In this document: in pieces, positions 1 through 7,196 of the stretch
How the letters are laid out: each line of letters opens with the position of its first letter
Numbering within the stretch: position 1 is the stretch's first letter
Assembly: GCA_023399595.1 (NCBI GenBank)
Contig: JAEWOR010000047.1
Location: 1 to 8,191, forward strand
DNA: 8,191 nucleotides
Reading direction: 5' to 3'
DNA from: Bacteroidota bacterium
GTDB taxonomy: Bacteria; Bacteroidota; Bacteroidia; Flavobacteriales; Weeksellaceae
Made by a program: the position numbers and the translations under genes
The notes under the pieces: generated by a model
Told to the model about the DNA's origin: nothing
The model's input: the letters and a program-made list of their open reading frames with translations, nothing else
Databases searched by the model: none

Positions 1-31
1 TTTTGCAAAAGAGCTAATTTTCCCTCACCAT
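1..31 (+). repeat. Right half of an intergenic hairpin element, cut by the window edge
   Basis: Bases 1-24 are identical to 7977-8000, and the match continues to 31 (8006 in the other copy) with one inserted base. At 7933-7994 the same bases form the right arm of a long hairpin, so this should be the right arm of another copy whose left arm lies upstream of the window. The core TGCAAAAGAGCT occurs at 4-15, 7513-7524 and 7980-7991. The sequence is seen directly; the missing left arm is inference. Confidence 0.75.
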
Positions 32-45
32 TCACAAAGAGAACA

Positions 46-903
46 ATGAGACATCAATTACAAAATTCAGAAAACCAATCATTCTCAAAAACAAATTTAT
101 GGGAAGGAGAATATCAATTTTCTTATACAAACTATTTGAATGAGGAAATTAAAGATGTTTATGAGAAGAAAATTAAGATAACTTTTGAGGATTTAAAAAA
201 TTCAAATTACTACTTTCAATATTCAGAATTTGATTTTGAAAAAAACGGTGAAGAATCGGATTCAAAAGCTTCAACATTATCTAAAATGTGTATGGAAAAT
301 ATTTATCCGATAAGGATTATTTTAGAATCAAAAGGTTTAATTCAAGATATAGAACTGACAAATACTTTTCAAAAAATATCTTCAGAAATGGATAAACTTA
401 AATATTTCTTCGAAGATCCCTTTTCATCTGACTATATTGAAAAGATGAAAAAAATAATTGAAAGTCCAAAACAAGTTTCTGAAAAGTTCAAAAACACTCT
501 ACTTAATTCTTTTTTGTTTAATTCTGTTTACAGTCAAAAATTAAGTTCAACAGAAGAAAACCGCCTATATATTAGATTTTATCCGTGGGTTGAAAACGTA
601 AACCCTATTCTTTTTGAAATTCATAATTCTATTTCAGATATAGAAAATTCTGACGAAGAATTTATCAAAATCAAACAAAAAGGAATCTCCGTAGATTACA
701 GAAGTTTTGAAGAACTTTATTATTTAGAATTTGAATATAATAAAGATATTTTAGCAAACGAAAATTCCATTGATTGCGAGTTCTATGCAGAATATACCAT
801 TAAGAAAGAAAACAAATCTTTACAGCGTATTGAAGCAACCTTTCAAAATTTTGTAAATGAAAATATAGAAAAAGAAACATTTTTGTTAGAAAGATTAATC
901 TAA
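46..903 (+). CDS. Protein of unknown function, first gene of the cassette
   Basis: I do not recognise a named domain. The 285-residue product is rich in Glu, Asp, Lys, Phe and Tyr. It has no signal peptide and no membrane segment, so it is probably cytoplasmic. The first third alternates aromatic residues as in beta strands (residues about 19-62). A central stretch around residues 80-100 contains an IYPI motif, and a helical part follows at about 108-165. The end (about 215-280) again looks beta-rich with alternating charges. ATG at 46 is the first start visible, but the frame stays open to the window edge. I keep 46 because the bases before it belong to an intergenic repeat and because an A-rich stretch precedes the ATG. 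It sits 39 bases before the PAAR-like gene on the same strand. A role as adaptor or chaperone for loading the effector is possible from position alone, but nothing in the sequence proves it. The DNA is very AT-rich (12 G+C in the 60 bases from 181). Confidence 0.75.
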   Translation: MRHQLQNSENQSFSKTNLWEGEYQFSYTNYLNEEIKDVYEKKIKITFEDLKNSNYYFQYSEFDFEKNGEESDSKASTLSKMCMENIYPIRIILESKGLIQDIELTNTFQKISSEMDKLKYFFEDPFSSDYIEKMKKIIESPKQVSEKFKNTLLNSFLFNSVYSQKLSSTEENRLYIRFYPWVENVNPILFEIHNSISDIENSDEEFIKIKQKGISVDYRSFEELYYLEFEYNKDILANENSIDCEFYAEYTIKKENKSLQRIEATFQNFVNENIEKETFLLERLI

Positions 904-930
904 AATAATTAAATTTGGATAACATCAAAA

Positions 931-937
931 AACACAA
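931..937 (+). promoter_or_regulatory. A-rich translation leader before the PAAR-like gene
   Basis: AACACAA ends 5 bases before the ATG at 943. The same heptamer lies 4 bases before the ATGs at 1447 and 6424. No GGAGG-type site is present. Bacteroidetes commonly initiate without Shine-Dalgarno pairing and favour A near the start codon, so this may act as an initiation signal. That role is inference. Confidence 0.4.
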
Positions 938-942
938 ATGAA

Positions 943-1434
943 ATGTCAGAACACGATAATAAACACTTTGTAGTACAAAAAGGAAAAGCACAGTGCAATC
1001 AAGGAAATCAGTTTCCACAGTTTAAGGTTACCTCTCATCAAAAACATTATTGGAATGATGAAGAAGGTCAATCTGATTATTTAGCAGTTACTGAAGACGA
1101 TTTACAATTTACTCCGCCTGGTCCTAGTTTCGGGCAATGCAAACTTAAACCAAGTTCTGGAGGCTATCTTCCATGTGCATTTGCACCAGCTGGAAAGTGG
1201 CAAAAAGTTTATGAAAAAGTAAAAGTAATGGACAAAATTTGTCTTTCAGAAATTTCCGAATTGATGTGTGCAACAGGAGGTAAAATTACAGTTAAAGATC
1301 ATGGGCAAACTGTTTCTATGAACAAACAAAATGTAAAAAATGCAGACCCTAAAGAACAACAAAATATCAATCCGTTGTTCAATTATAAAGAATTTCAAGA
1401 AGAACAAGATGATGATATAGAAGTTTTCGACTAA
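943..1434 (+). CDS. DUF4280 family PAAR-like spike-tip protein
   Basis: The 163-residue product matches the DUF4280 (PAAR-like) family. It opens with VVQKGKAQCNQG, continues with FTPPGPSFGQCKLKP (residues about 57-70) and GGYLPCAFAPAGKW (73-86), and ends the domain with MCATGGKITVKDHGQTV (108-124). These are the typical small, cysteine-containing turns of the family, with Cys at 18, 66, 78, 100 and 109. PAAR and PAAR-like proteins form the sharpened tip on a VgrG-type spike of type VI and related contractile systems and carry or recruit effectors. The acidic tail (residues about 139-163) lies outside the fold and could contact the cargo. The gene ends 12 bases before the large effector gene, which supports co-translation. 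Its G+C is clearly higher (27 of 60 from 1141) than in the lipoprotein genes. Family assignment is from recognised motifs; tip function is inferred from the family. Confidence 0.85.
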   Translation: MSEHDNKHFVVQKGKAQCNQGNQFPQFKVTSHQKHYWNDEEGQSDYLAVTEDDLQFTPPGPSFGQCKLKPSSGGYLPCAFAPAGKWQKVYEKVKVMDKICLSEISELMCATGGKITVKDHGQTVSMNKQNVKNADPKEQQNINPLFNYKEFQEEQDDDIEVFD

Positions 1435-1435
1435 A

Positions 1436-1442
1436 AACACAA
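1436..1442 (+). promoter_or_regulatory. A-rich translation leader before the effector gene
   Basis: AACACAA ends 4 bases before ATG 1447 and lies just after the TAA stop of the PAAR-like gene (1432-1434). It is the same heptamer at nearly the same spacing as at 931 and 6413, which supports the chosen start at 1447. Confidence 0.4.
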
Positions 1443-1446
1443 AACG

Positions 1447-4155
1447 ATGGCTAAACTAACAATATTAGGAACTGATAAACCAAGATTGGGAAAGGAGGAA
1501 AAATATTCTATTTCCATGTATGGAGATTGGTTGCACCTTTCTAAAAATCCTTTCATCACACCTATGAAAGCGCCCAAAACCATTTGGCATATCATGGTGC
1601 AAACCAAGACTGGCTGGCGAAGAGCTGAAAAAAATAAAGAAGGACTTATCGTCCCTTATACTTTTAATCAAAAAAGTTTGATGCACAAAGGTATAAAGAT
1701 AGTAGTAGAACAAGGTGAAAATAGAGGAGAACTTATTGTACATCCTCAAAGAGCCAAAGAACCCAAAATTACAAAAGTTGAACTTTTGGATGGAAATTAT
1801 AAACCTTTACCAAAAGGAAAGCAGATAAGTTATAAAGATACCATTATTGCAAGAGCACATTGCGTAGAAATGTTTAAAATGAATGTCGCTTTTACCCTTT
1901 GGGAAGATGATGCACAAGGAGAAGGGCATGACCCAATAAAAAATGCGCTTAACAAAATAAACTTAATTCCTGTTTTAAAACCTGTTAATGAAAAAGGAAT
2001 TGCAGAAGCAGTTTTTAGATTACCTGCTTATACAATGGCGGTGCAAATTGCCAATGCAAGAATAGCATCAGGAGATAAAAATGAGGGTAAAACCCATGAA
2101 TATTATGTAACTGCAGATATTGTAAATACTAAAATGCAAAAAGCAAGTCCTAATGTTAATGTAAATAATCCTACCTATAATCCAGAACCAACAAAAAGAC
2201 AAAGGACATTACCCCAAAATACACCACAACAAAAACCTAAAACGCCTAATGCACCTGTAGATAGGCCAAAACCTAAACCAGATTCTCCAAAATTTCCTGT
2301 AACTACTAATGGTAAAAGCAATACCGATAGACAAGGTAAAATATTAAGTGCAGAATTTGTAAACAATAATGGAAATAAGCTTCATTCTTCCAAAGCTGGG
2401 AAAACTGTAATTATGAAAATAACTGCAAAAGAAATGAAGAACAAAAAAGTAAGAGTGATTATATGGGAGGAAGATAATTTCACATGGACAAATGATGAGA
2501 TTTACAATAAGGATTGGGTTTTAACTGGAGATGTAAATTTTATTGGAGTATCACTTACTAAAAAAATGTTCGACAAAGCCAATGATGGTGGCGGAGATAG
2601 CCAAAGGCAGCAATATTTTATCGAAGTCATTTATGAGGAAACTTCTGTAAAATCTTCAGTAATGCCAATAACTTTGGATGCTGAACCAACAAAAATTCCT
2701 AAAGGAAATAGTGATGTGGTGATAAAAGACCAAAAATCAAAGAAACAAGAAACTATTTGTTTGTGTAAAGAACAATATAAAGATTTAATTTGGGGAGAAA
2801 AAGTTAGCTGTGAATTTAGGAAGAAGGTTGTACAAATTTGTGCAGAACTTTGGGGAGAAAGTAGAAAAATGGAGATGGCTAATGGATTAATGGCAGTGAT
2901 GAATGTTGAAACAGGAGGTTCTTTTAAAGCTCATCAAATTATGGGTAAATCTTTAAAAGATGTAAATTCAATTACTAAAGATGATTTTTGGCTTGAAAAG
3001 AAAGACAAAAATGGAAGAGTTATATCAAGAACATCAAGGGCAGTTGGACTTATACAATTTACTCAAGATGCTCTTCAAGCAATTGGAGAATTTACTTCAG
3101 GAAGTGGTTTTGATAAATTGCATGAGGTAAAATTGCGTTTTGCAAAAATGGGAGAAGTTAAACAATTAGACTATGTAAAAAAATATTTTGAACCAAGTAA
3201 AAATAAGATTAAATCTCCTGAAGATATTTATTTACAAGTTTTTGCACCAAAAGGAGTTGGAAAACCTGATGATTATGTATTATATGATAAAGATATAGAT
3301 GGTGAAAAATACAGACAAAACAAGAGTGTTGATGAAGAAAATAATAATGATAAGAAAATTCAACGAAGTGAAATTTTAGGAAGATATAATCAAAGCTTTA
3401 GCAGTGGTAAATCTAATACCCCAAAGACTTTTAATTGCGGAGCTAAACAGACATCAGAAAATCTCAAGTCTAATCATACAAATACAGGATATTACATATA
3501 TTTGGATGGTAGTATAAAGTATATTGAAAGTGGAAATTCAATCAATTATTATGTGCAAACTAGAAATGGAAGTAACGATTTTAGAAAAATTGCTACATTA
3601 ACTAAAAATTCACATGATGTAGTAAAATTTCCAGATTCAGGAGCTGGCTTCAATAGATATGGAACTGTCGACAGAGGTGGAAGTTCTTCAGTGGAGGTTG
3701 TTGGAAGTGGAGACCATTATTTACTTCCAAGCACTGCTGCTGCACTTTTTGGTATTGTTTATGAAATTAGTTTGAGAGGCTGGGAAATACATTTAGGTGA
3801 TATGTCATCTGAAAATGGAAGTGATCCATGGCAAAGTGGAAGCCATCATCATGCTGGACATGGTCATTTAGGTAAGAGAAAAGGTAAAGATGTCGATTTT
3901 AGATATTTAAATACAAATGGAATCAGTTTTCAAGGTCTTAATACTTCAAGTTCATTTGATGTTTCAAAAAATGAGATAGTCTTTCAATTAGGATATAAAT
4001 ATGGATTCAGAAAAAACTATGCAACTGGAATGATCCAATATAGTAGATATGGTGTGAGCCCAACTGTTGGAGCTCATCGTGACCATGGACACTTTGGTAT
4101 GACAAATATAAATTTAGAAACAGTAACAACAATAGATGTAAATATTATCAACTAA
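1447..4155 (+). CDS. Large multidomain effector with lysozyme-like and LAS/M15-type peptidoglycan hydrolase regions
   Basis: The 902-residue protein has no signal peptide, as expected for cargo delivered by a contractile system. Residues about 105-228 and 296-411 look like two related beta-rich (Ig-like) modules; each carries a WED-type motif (LWEDD at 151, IWEEDN at 339). Between them lies a Pro/Lys/Asn-rich linker (about 232-287). Residues about 436-650 resemble a lysozyme or lytic transglycosylase fold: a Cys-containing helix (Cys438, 440, 455, 465), then MNVETGG with candidate catalytic Glu488, then AVGLIQFT at 532-539, comparable to the G-L/M-x-Q-F motif of lysozyme-like enzymes. Residues about 680-890 end with SHHHAGHGH (799-807), GKDVDFRY (813-820) and HRDHGH (877-882). 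This matches the His...Asp...His-x-His zinc pattern of LAS/M15/MepA-type peptidases, although the spacing between the first His group and the Asp is longer than usual. The likely target is the periplasmic cell wall of a competitor. It follows the PAAR-like gene by 12 bases and overlaps the first lipoprotein by one base. Domain positions are seen; enzyme activities are inferred. Confidence 0.82.
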   Translation: MAKLTILGTDKPRLGKEEKYSISMYGDWLHLSKNPFITPMKAPKTIWHIMVQTKTGWRRAEKNKEGLIVPYTFNQKSLMHKGIKIVVEQGENRGELIVHPQRAKEPKITKVELLDGNYKPLPKGKQISYKDTIIARAHCVEMFKMNVAFTLWEDDAQGEGHDPIKNALNKINLIPVLKPVNEKGIAEAVFRLPAYTMAVQIANARIASGDKNEGKTHEYYVTADIVNTKMQKASPNVNVNNPTYNPEPTKRQRTLPQNTPQQKPKTPNAPVDRPKPKPDSPKFPVTTNGKSNTDRQGKILSAEFVNNNGNKLHSSKAGKTVIMKITAKEMKNKKVRVIIWEEDNFTWTNDEIYNKDWVLTGDVNFIGVSLTKKMFDKANDGGGDSQRQQYFIEVIYEETSVKSSVMPITLDAEPTKIPKGNSDVVIKDQKSKKQETICLCKEQYKDLIWGEKVSCEFRKKVVQICAELWGESRKMEMANGLMAVMNVETGGSFKAHQIMGKSLKDVNSITKDDFWLEKKDKNGRVISRTSRAVGLIQFTQDALQAIGEFTSGSGFDKLHEVKLRFAKMGEVKQLDYVKKYFEPSKNKIKSPEDIYLQVFAPKGVGKPDDYVLYDKDIDGEKYRQNKSVDEENNNDKKIQRSEILGRYNQSFSSGKSNTPKTFNCGAKQTSENLKSNHTNTGYYIYLDGSIKYIESGNSINYYVQTRNGSNDFRKIATLTKNSHDVVKFPDSGAGFNRYGTVDRGGSSSVEVVGSGDHYLLPSTAAALFGIVYEISLRGWEIHLGDMSSENGSDPWQSGSHHHAGHGHLGKRKGKDVDFRYLNTNGISFQGLNTSSSFDVSKNEIVFQLGYKYGFRKNYATGMIQYSRYGVSPTVGAHRDHGHFGMTNINLETVTTIDVNIIN

Positions 4156-5246
4156 TGAAATCAATTATTTATACAATATTATTCTTAATTTCAATAATAG
4201 TCTCTTGTCAAAGTAAAGAAGAGAAAAATAAAATTAATAATACTCAAAATAAGGAAATAATAAATAATAATTTTCTTAAAATACCTGTAGAAAATGGGGA
4301 AGTATTTATTGGAGAATTAGCATCAATTAATGATGTCCCTCAATCTGACTTTACTATTACAAAAAAAAATAACCATTATTTAGTTTCTAAAAATTTTCTA
4401 GAAACTGATGATTTGGATGGTAAAAAAATAATTATTAAAAGTAAATCTTTTGTAAATAAGCTAAATATTACTTACAATATTGCTTTATTTTTTAATGGTA
4501 CAGAAAAAGAAGACCAGTTTATCTCACTTAATTTCCCTGTTCATTTTACAATAGAAAACAATTCAACACTCCCATTATTTGATAAAGTAAAAAAGGATAA
4601 GAAATTATTAGATTTTTTGTCAAAAAACAGTTTATTAATTAAGAAAACTGCTTTTGAAAACTATTTAAATTATTACAGTAAAATAAAACCAGAGGATTTG
4701 AAAAATTGTTGTATTGCGGATTACAATCAATATAATAAACTTAAAAATATAGAAGACAATTCAATTTCAAAGCTTGATATAGAAAAAGACTTGGCAACAT
4801 TTATTGATTATGAATCAATTGAAATTGATATAAAAGACCTAAATGAAAAAATTATTTATTCTAAAAAATTAGATAAGAACCCATTATCTAATGAAAATAC
4901 TATAATAAATATTGAAAAAACCGTCCCAACTAACTGGATAGGAGAATACAAAATCAAAACAAAAGCAATTAGCAATTCAAATAATCAAGAGTTCGAAATA
5001 AGATACTATATTACTATTACTGATAATAGTTCAGCTGTTCTAAGTATAGGTGCAGAAAATTCAGAAGATTATTGGTGTGAAGGAGATTATACATTAACGA
5101 ATGATAATAATATCCTGCATGCCAGTGGTAAATGTGATGAGAACAATATTAATGATTTTTACTTAAAATTTGAAAATGGTAAATATTTCATCAAAAGCAA
5201 ACGTTTCCTAAATCAAGATTGGCAAGAACTAAAAAAAGAAGAATGA
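4155..5246 (+). CDS. Lipoprotein, candidate immunity protein 1
   Basis: The 363-residue product starts with a lipoprotein signal: a Lys, a hydrophobic core (residues about 4-15) and the lipobox IVSC with Cys18 as the lipidated residue. The mature protein begins CQSKEEK, with Lys-Glu-Glu close to the Cys, which resembles the surface export signals described for Bacteroidetes lipoproteins. It could therefore face either the periplasm or the outside. A polar linker follows (about 19-40). The C-terminal part (about 259-358) forms a compact beta-rich module beginning WIGEY, with Cys308 (YWCEGDY) and Cys327 (GKCDEN) that could form a disulfide, and ending near QDW at 355. I do not recognise a named family. 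The start ATG shares its A with the TAA stop of the effector gene, which suggests strict translational coupling. The role as immunity protein is inferred from this coupling and the periplasmic target of the effector. The coding DNA is very AT-rich (14 G+C in 60 from 4261). Confidence 0.85.
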   Translation: MKSIIYTILFLISIIVSCQSKEEKNKINNTQNKEIINNNFLKIPVENGEVFIGELASINDVPQSDFTITKKNNHYLVSKNFLETDDLDGKKIIIKSKSFVNKLNITYNIALFFNGTEKEDQFISLNFPVHFTIENNSTLPLFDKVKKDKKLLDFLSKNSLLIKKTAFENYLNYYSKIKPEDLKNCCIADYNQYNKLKNIEDNSISKLDIEKDLATFIDYESIEIDIKDLNEKIIYSKKLDKNPLSNENTIINIEKTVPTNWIGEYKIKTKAISNSNNQEFEIRYYITITDNSSAVLSIGAENSEDYWCEGDYTLTNDNNILHASGKCDENNINDFYLKFENGKYFIKSKRFLNQDWQELKKEE

Positions 5247-6394
5247 AAATTTTAACAGCATTATTTGTTCTATTAAATATAATTTCTTGTAATGGACAAG
5301 ATAAGAAAAATGAAAACCAAATTTTAGAAAATAATAAAAAGATGAATGTAAATAAAGAAGCTCCATATAATATTTCAGATGAAGGAGACGGAACTAAATT
5401 TAATTATGATGATTTTTCTCAAGACCTTATTATTAAGGCAAAAAAAACATTGGAACAAAGAAAGTTTCAATTTCCAAGTGATGAAATTTTTAATCAAAGG
5501 GTATTAGAGGTATTTGGTTTTAATCTCAAAGAATATAGAAACAGTATAATTGCATTACAACCTTCAATGTTTCCAGAAGTTGCATTAAGGAAAGATAAAT
5601 TCATAATTATACAAGATGCAAATGCTAATGAACCTGATTTTATTAATAATGAATTATTATACCATTTAAATTCATATATCTTTTACAAAACACAAGTTTC
5701 TTATGTGTGGTTAAATGCAAACGCAAAAGAGGAATTGTATGATTTAGTAATTCATTTTGGTTATAATAAAGATAAAAAGCTTGTTAGTACCGTTTTTGAA
5801 AAATTTGATTTTAACAGTTTGTCTAACGTTGAAGAATTAATTTTCAAAGACCATAATTCAAGATATGAATTAAAAAAACAAATATTTGATGATATTGAAA
5901 ATATTATTTATAAAGGTTCCGTAGAAGATTTTTCGTATGCGAAAGAGGGAGACGGTTATATAAGATTAGGAGATATAATCAATAAAATAAATCTTAATCC
6001 AAAAGAATATAACGAGCCTGAATACATTATAGCATATTTATTTGAAAGAGAGTTAAGAGTAGGGATACAGGGTGATGTTGAAAGTTATATTGATAAAAAT
6101 CCTGTATATGTAAAAACTTTAAAAAAAGTTGACTTTTATAATCTACCAATGCTGAAAGATTATGTAGAATATATTTATCAAAAAAATGACACAGATAAAA
6201 ATAGCTTTGTAATTAATGACCCAGACGGTTTTACAAATCTTCGCAAAGAAAAAAGCAGTTCCTCTGAAATTTTACAAAAAATAAAAACTGGCGAAAAAAT
6301 TGAAGTTTTAGATAACTCTGGGGATTGGTTTTTAGTACAAACACAAGATGATAAAAAAGGATACGTGCATAAAAGTAGAATTAAATCAAATTAA
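5243..6394 (+). CDS. SH3-domain lipoprotein, candidate immunity protein 2
   Basis: I start at ATG 5243 (383 residues) rather than 5219. The later start gives a normal lipoprotein signal (MKILTALFVLLNIISC, lipidated Cys16), and its ATGA overlaps the preceding TGA by 4 bases. The upstream start would add eight very basic residues. After a polar linker (about 17-50), residues about 55-310 form a helix-rich region I cannot assign. It contains two similar Glu-Gly-Asp-Gly segments, at about 47 and 235. Residues about 321-381 match a bacterial SH3 (SH3b) domain: FTNLRKEKSSSSEILQKI, then GEKIEVLD, GDWFLVQ and KKGYVHKSRI. SH3b domains bind cell wall or protein partners, so this protein could shield peptidoglycan or hold the effector at the membrane. 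An immunity role is inferred from gene order and coupling. It could alternatively be a general envelope lipoprotein. Confidence 0.85.
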   Translation: MKILTALFVLLNIISCNGQDKKNENQILENNKKMNVNKEAPYNISDEGDGTKFNYDDFSQDLIIKAKKTLEQRKFQFPSDEIFNQRVLEVFGFNLKEYRNSIIALQPSMFPEVALRKDKFIIIQDANANEPDFINNELLYHLNSYIFYKTQVSYVWLNANAKEELYDLVIHFGYNKDKKLVSTVFEKFDFNSLSNVEELIFKDHNSRYELKKQIFDDIENIIYKGSVEDFSYAKEGDGYIRLGDIINKINLNPKEYNEPEYIIAYLFERELRVGIQGDVESYIDKNPVYVKTLKKVDFYNLPMLKDYVEYIYQKNDTDKNSFVINDPDGFTNLRKEKSSSSEILQKIKTGEKIEVLDNSGDWFLVQTQDDKKGYVHKSRIKSN

Positions 6395-6412
6395 TACTTA
6401 ACTAACCCTAAA

Positions 6413-6419
6413 AACACAA
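6413..6419 (+). promoter_or_regulatory. A-rich translation leader before the helical protein gene
   Basis: AACACAA lies 4 bases before ATG 6424, repeating the arrangement at 1436. Only 29 bases separate this gene from the preceding stop and no terminator is visible between them, so co-transcription is likely. Confidence 0.4.
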
Positions 6420-6423
6420 TACT

Positions 6424-7152
6424 ATGCCATCAACATCAGAAGTTGGACACGCTAAAAATGTAGCGAATTTTCAAGATTTAATTACGTACTGCACTGCTTA
6501 CGGAACCACCTACAATCCGTCAAAGACTGCTTTGCAATTAGCCTCTTTAAACACTTTACTTACCTCCGCACAAACAGAAATCGCCAATGTAACCACCGCA
6601 AAAAACATTTTCGATACCGTTACAGGAGACCGCCAATTGGCTTTTGAACCGTTAAAATCTTTAGCAACAAAAGTGTTCAATTATCTTTCCGTAACAGATG
6701 CAACGGACCAAACCATTGCAGATGCTAAAACCATCAATAACAAAATTCAAGGAAGAAGATCTGGAGCAGTTTCGGAAACTCCACCAACAGAAGGCGGAAC
6801 TTCACCAAACACAGTCTCCGTTTCACGGCAAAGCTACGATATGCTTATCGAAAACTTTTCAGCATTGATTGATTTAGTATCTTCCGTTCCGTCATACACT
6901 CCTAACGAAACCGAACTTTCTAATGCTTCACTCACAACATTCCACGGAAATTTACAAACTGCTAATACAAACGTAATTAATGCAGAAGTCGTTTATAGCA
7001 ATGCAAGAATTTCGAGAGATACAGTACTTTATTCTGACGATACAGGGTTAATTGATATTGCTTCCGATATCAAAAAATATGTAAAAGCTATCTTCGGAGC
7101 AACTTCTCCACAATACAAACAAGTAAGCGGAATCAAATTCAAAAAACCTTAA
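6424..7152 (+). CDS. Helical protein of unknown function with an internal duplication
   Basis: The 242-residue product resembles a family of unknown function that I associate with Bacteroidetes genomes. It has no signal peptide or membrane segment and is rich in Thr, Ala, Ser and Asn. It falls into two similar helical halves. The first runs from Asn15-Phe16 (NFQDLI) through YNPSKTALQLASLNTLL to Arg70. The second runs from Asn144-Phe145 (NFSALI) through YTPNETELSNASLTTF to Arg198. Both then continue into an amphipathic helix (about 73-90 and 208-224). A flexible Pro/Gly/Thr-rich linker (about 111-132) separates them. Cys23 is the only cysteine. Its G+C (27 of 60 from 6541) is far above that of the lipoprotein genes and close to the PAAR-like gene, so it may belong to the conserved part of the locus. 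It is followed by a terminator, so it is probably the last gene of the operon. No function can be assigned. Confidence 0.85.
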   Translation: MPSTSEVGHAKNVANFQDLITYCTAYGTTYNPSKTALQLASLNTLLTSAQTEIANVTTAKNIFDTVTGDRQLAFEPLKSLATKVFNYLSVTDATDQTIADAKTINNKIQGRRSGAVSETPPTEGGTSPNTVSVSRQSYDMLIENFSALIDLVSSVPSYTPNETELSNASLTTFHGNLQTANTNVINAEVVYSNARISRDTVLYSDDTGLIDIASDIKKYVKAIFGATSPQYKQVSGIKFKKP

Positions 7153-7161
7153 AATCAAAAT

Positions 7162-7196
7162 AAAGAGTTACTGAAGTCAAAAACAGTAACTCTTTT
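7162..7196 (+). terminator. Rho-independent terminator of the operon
   Basis: A perfect 12-bp inverted repeat (AAAGAGTTACTG at 7162-7173, CAGTAACTCTTT at 7184-7195) encloses a 10-base loop and runs into a short T stretch (7193-7196). It begins 9 bases after the last stop codon. The A-rich 5' flank would also allow weak termination from the other strand. The right arm overlaps the first unit of the 21-bp array. Confidence 0.85.

Noticed and set aside
800..2366. Minus-strand open frames opposite the first three genes
   Set aside because: They lie fully or largely antisense to well-supported genes and their products look like reverse readings of A-rich codons.
5219..5242. Longer start for the second lipoprotein, adding MARTKKRR
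   Set aside because: It would place eight mostly basic residues before an already complete lipoprotein signal and overlap the upstream gene by 28 bases. ATG 5243 gives the usual 4-base overlap.
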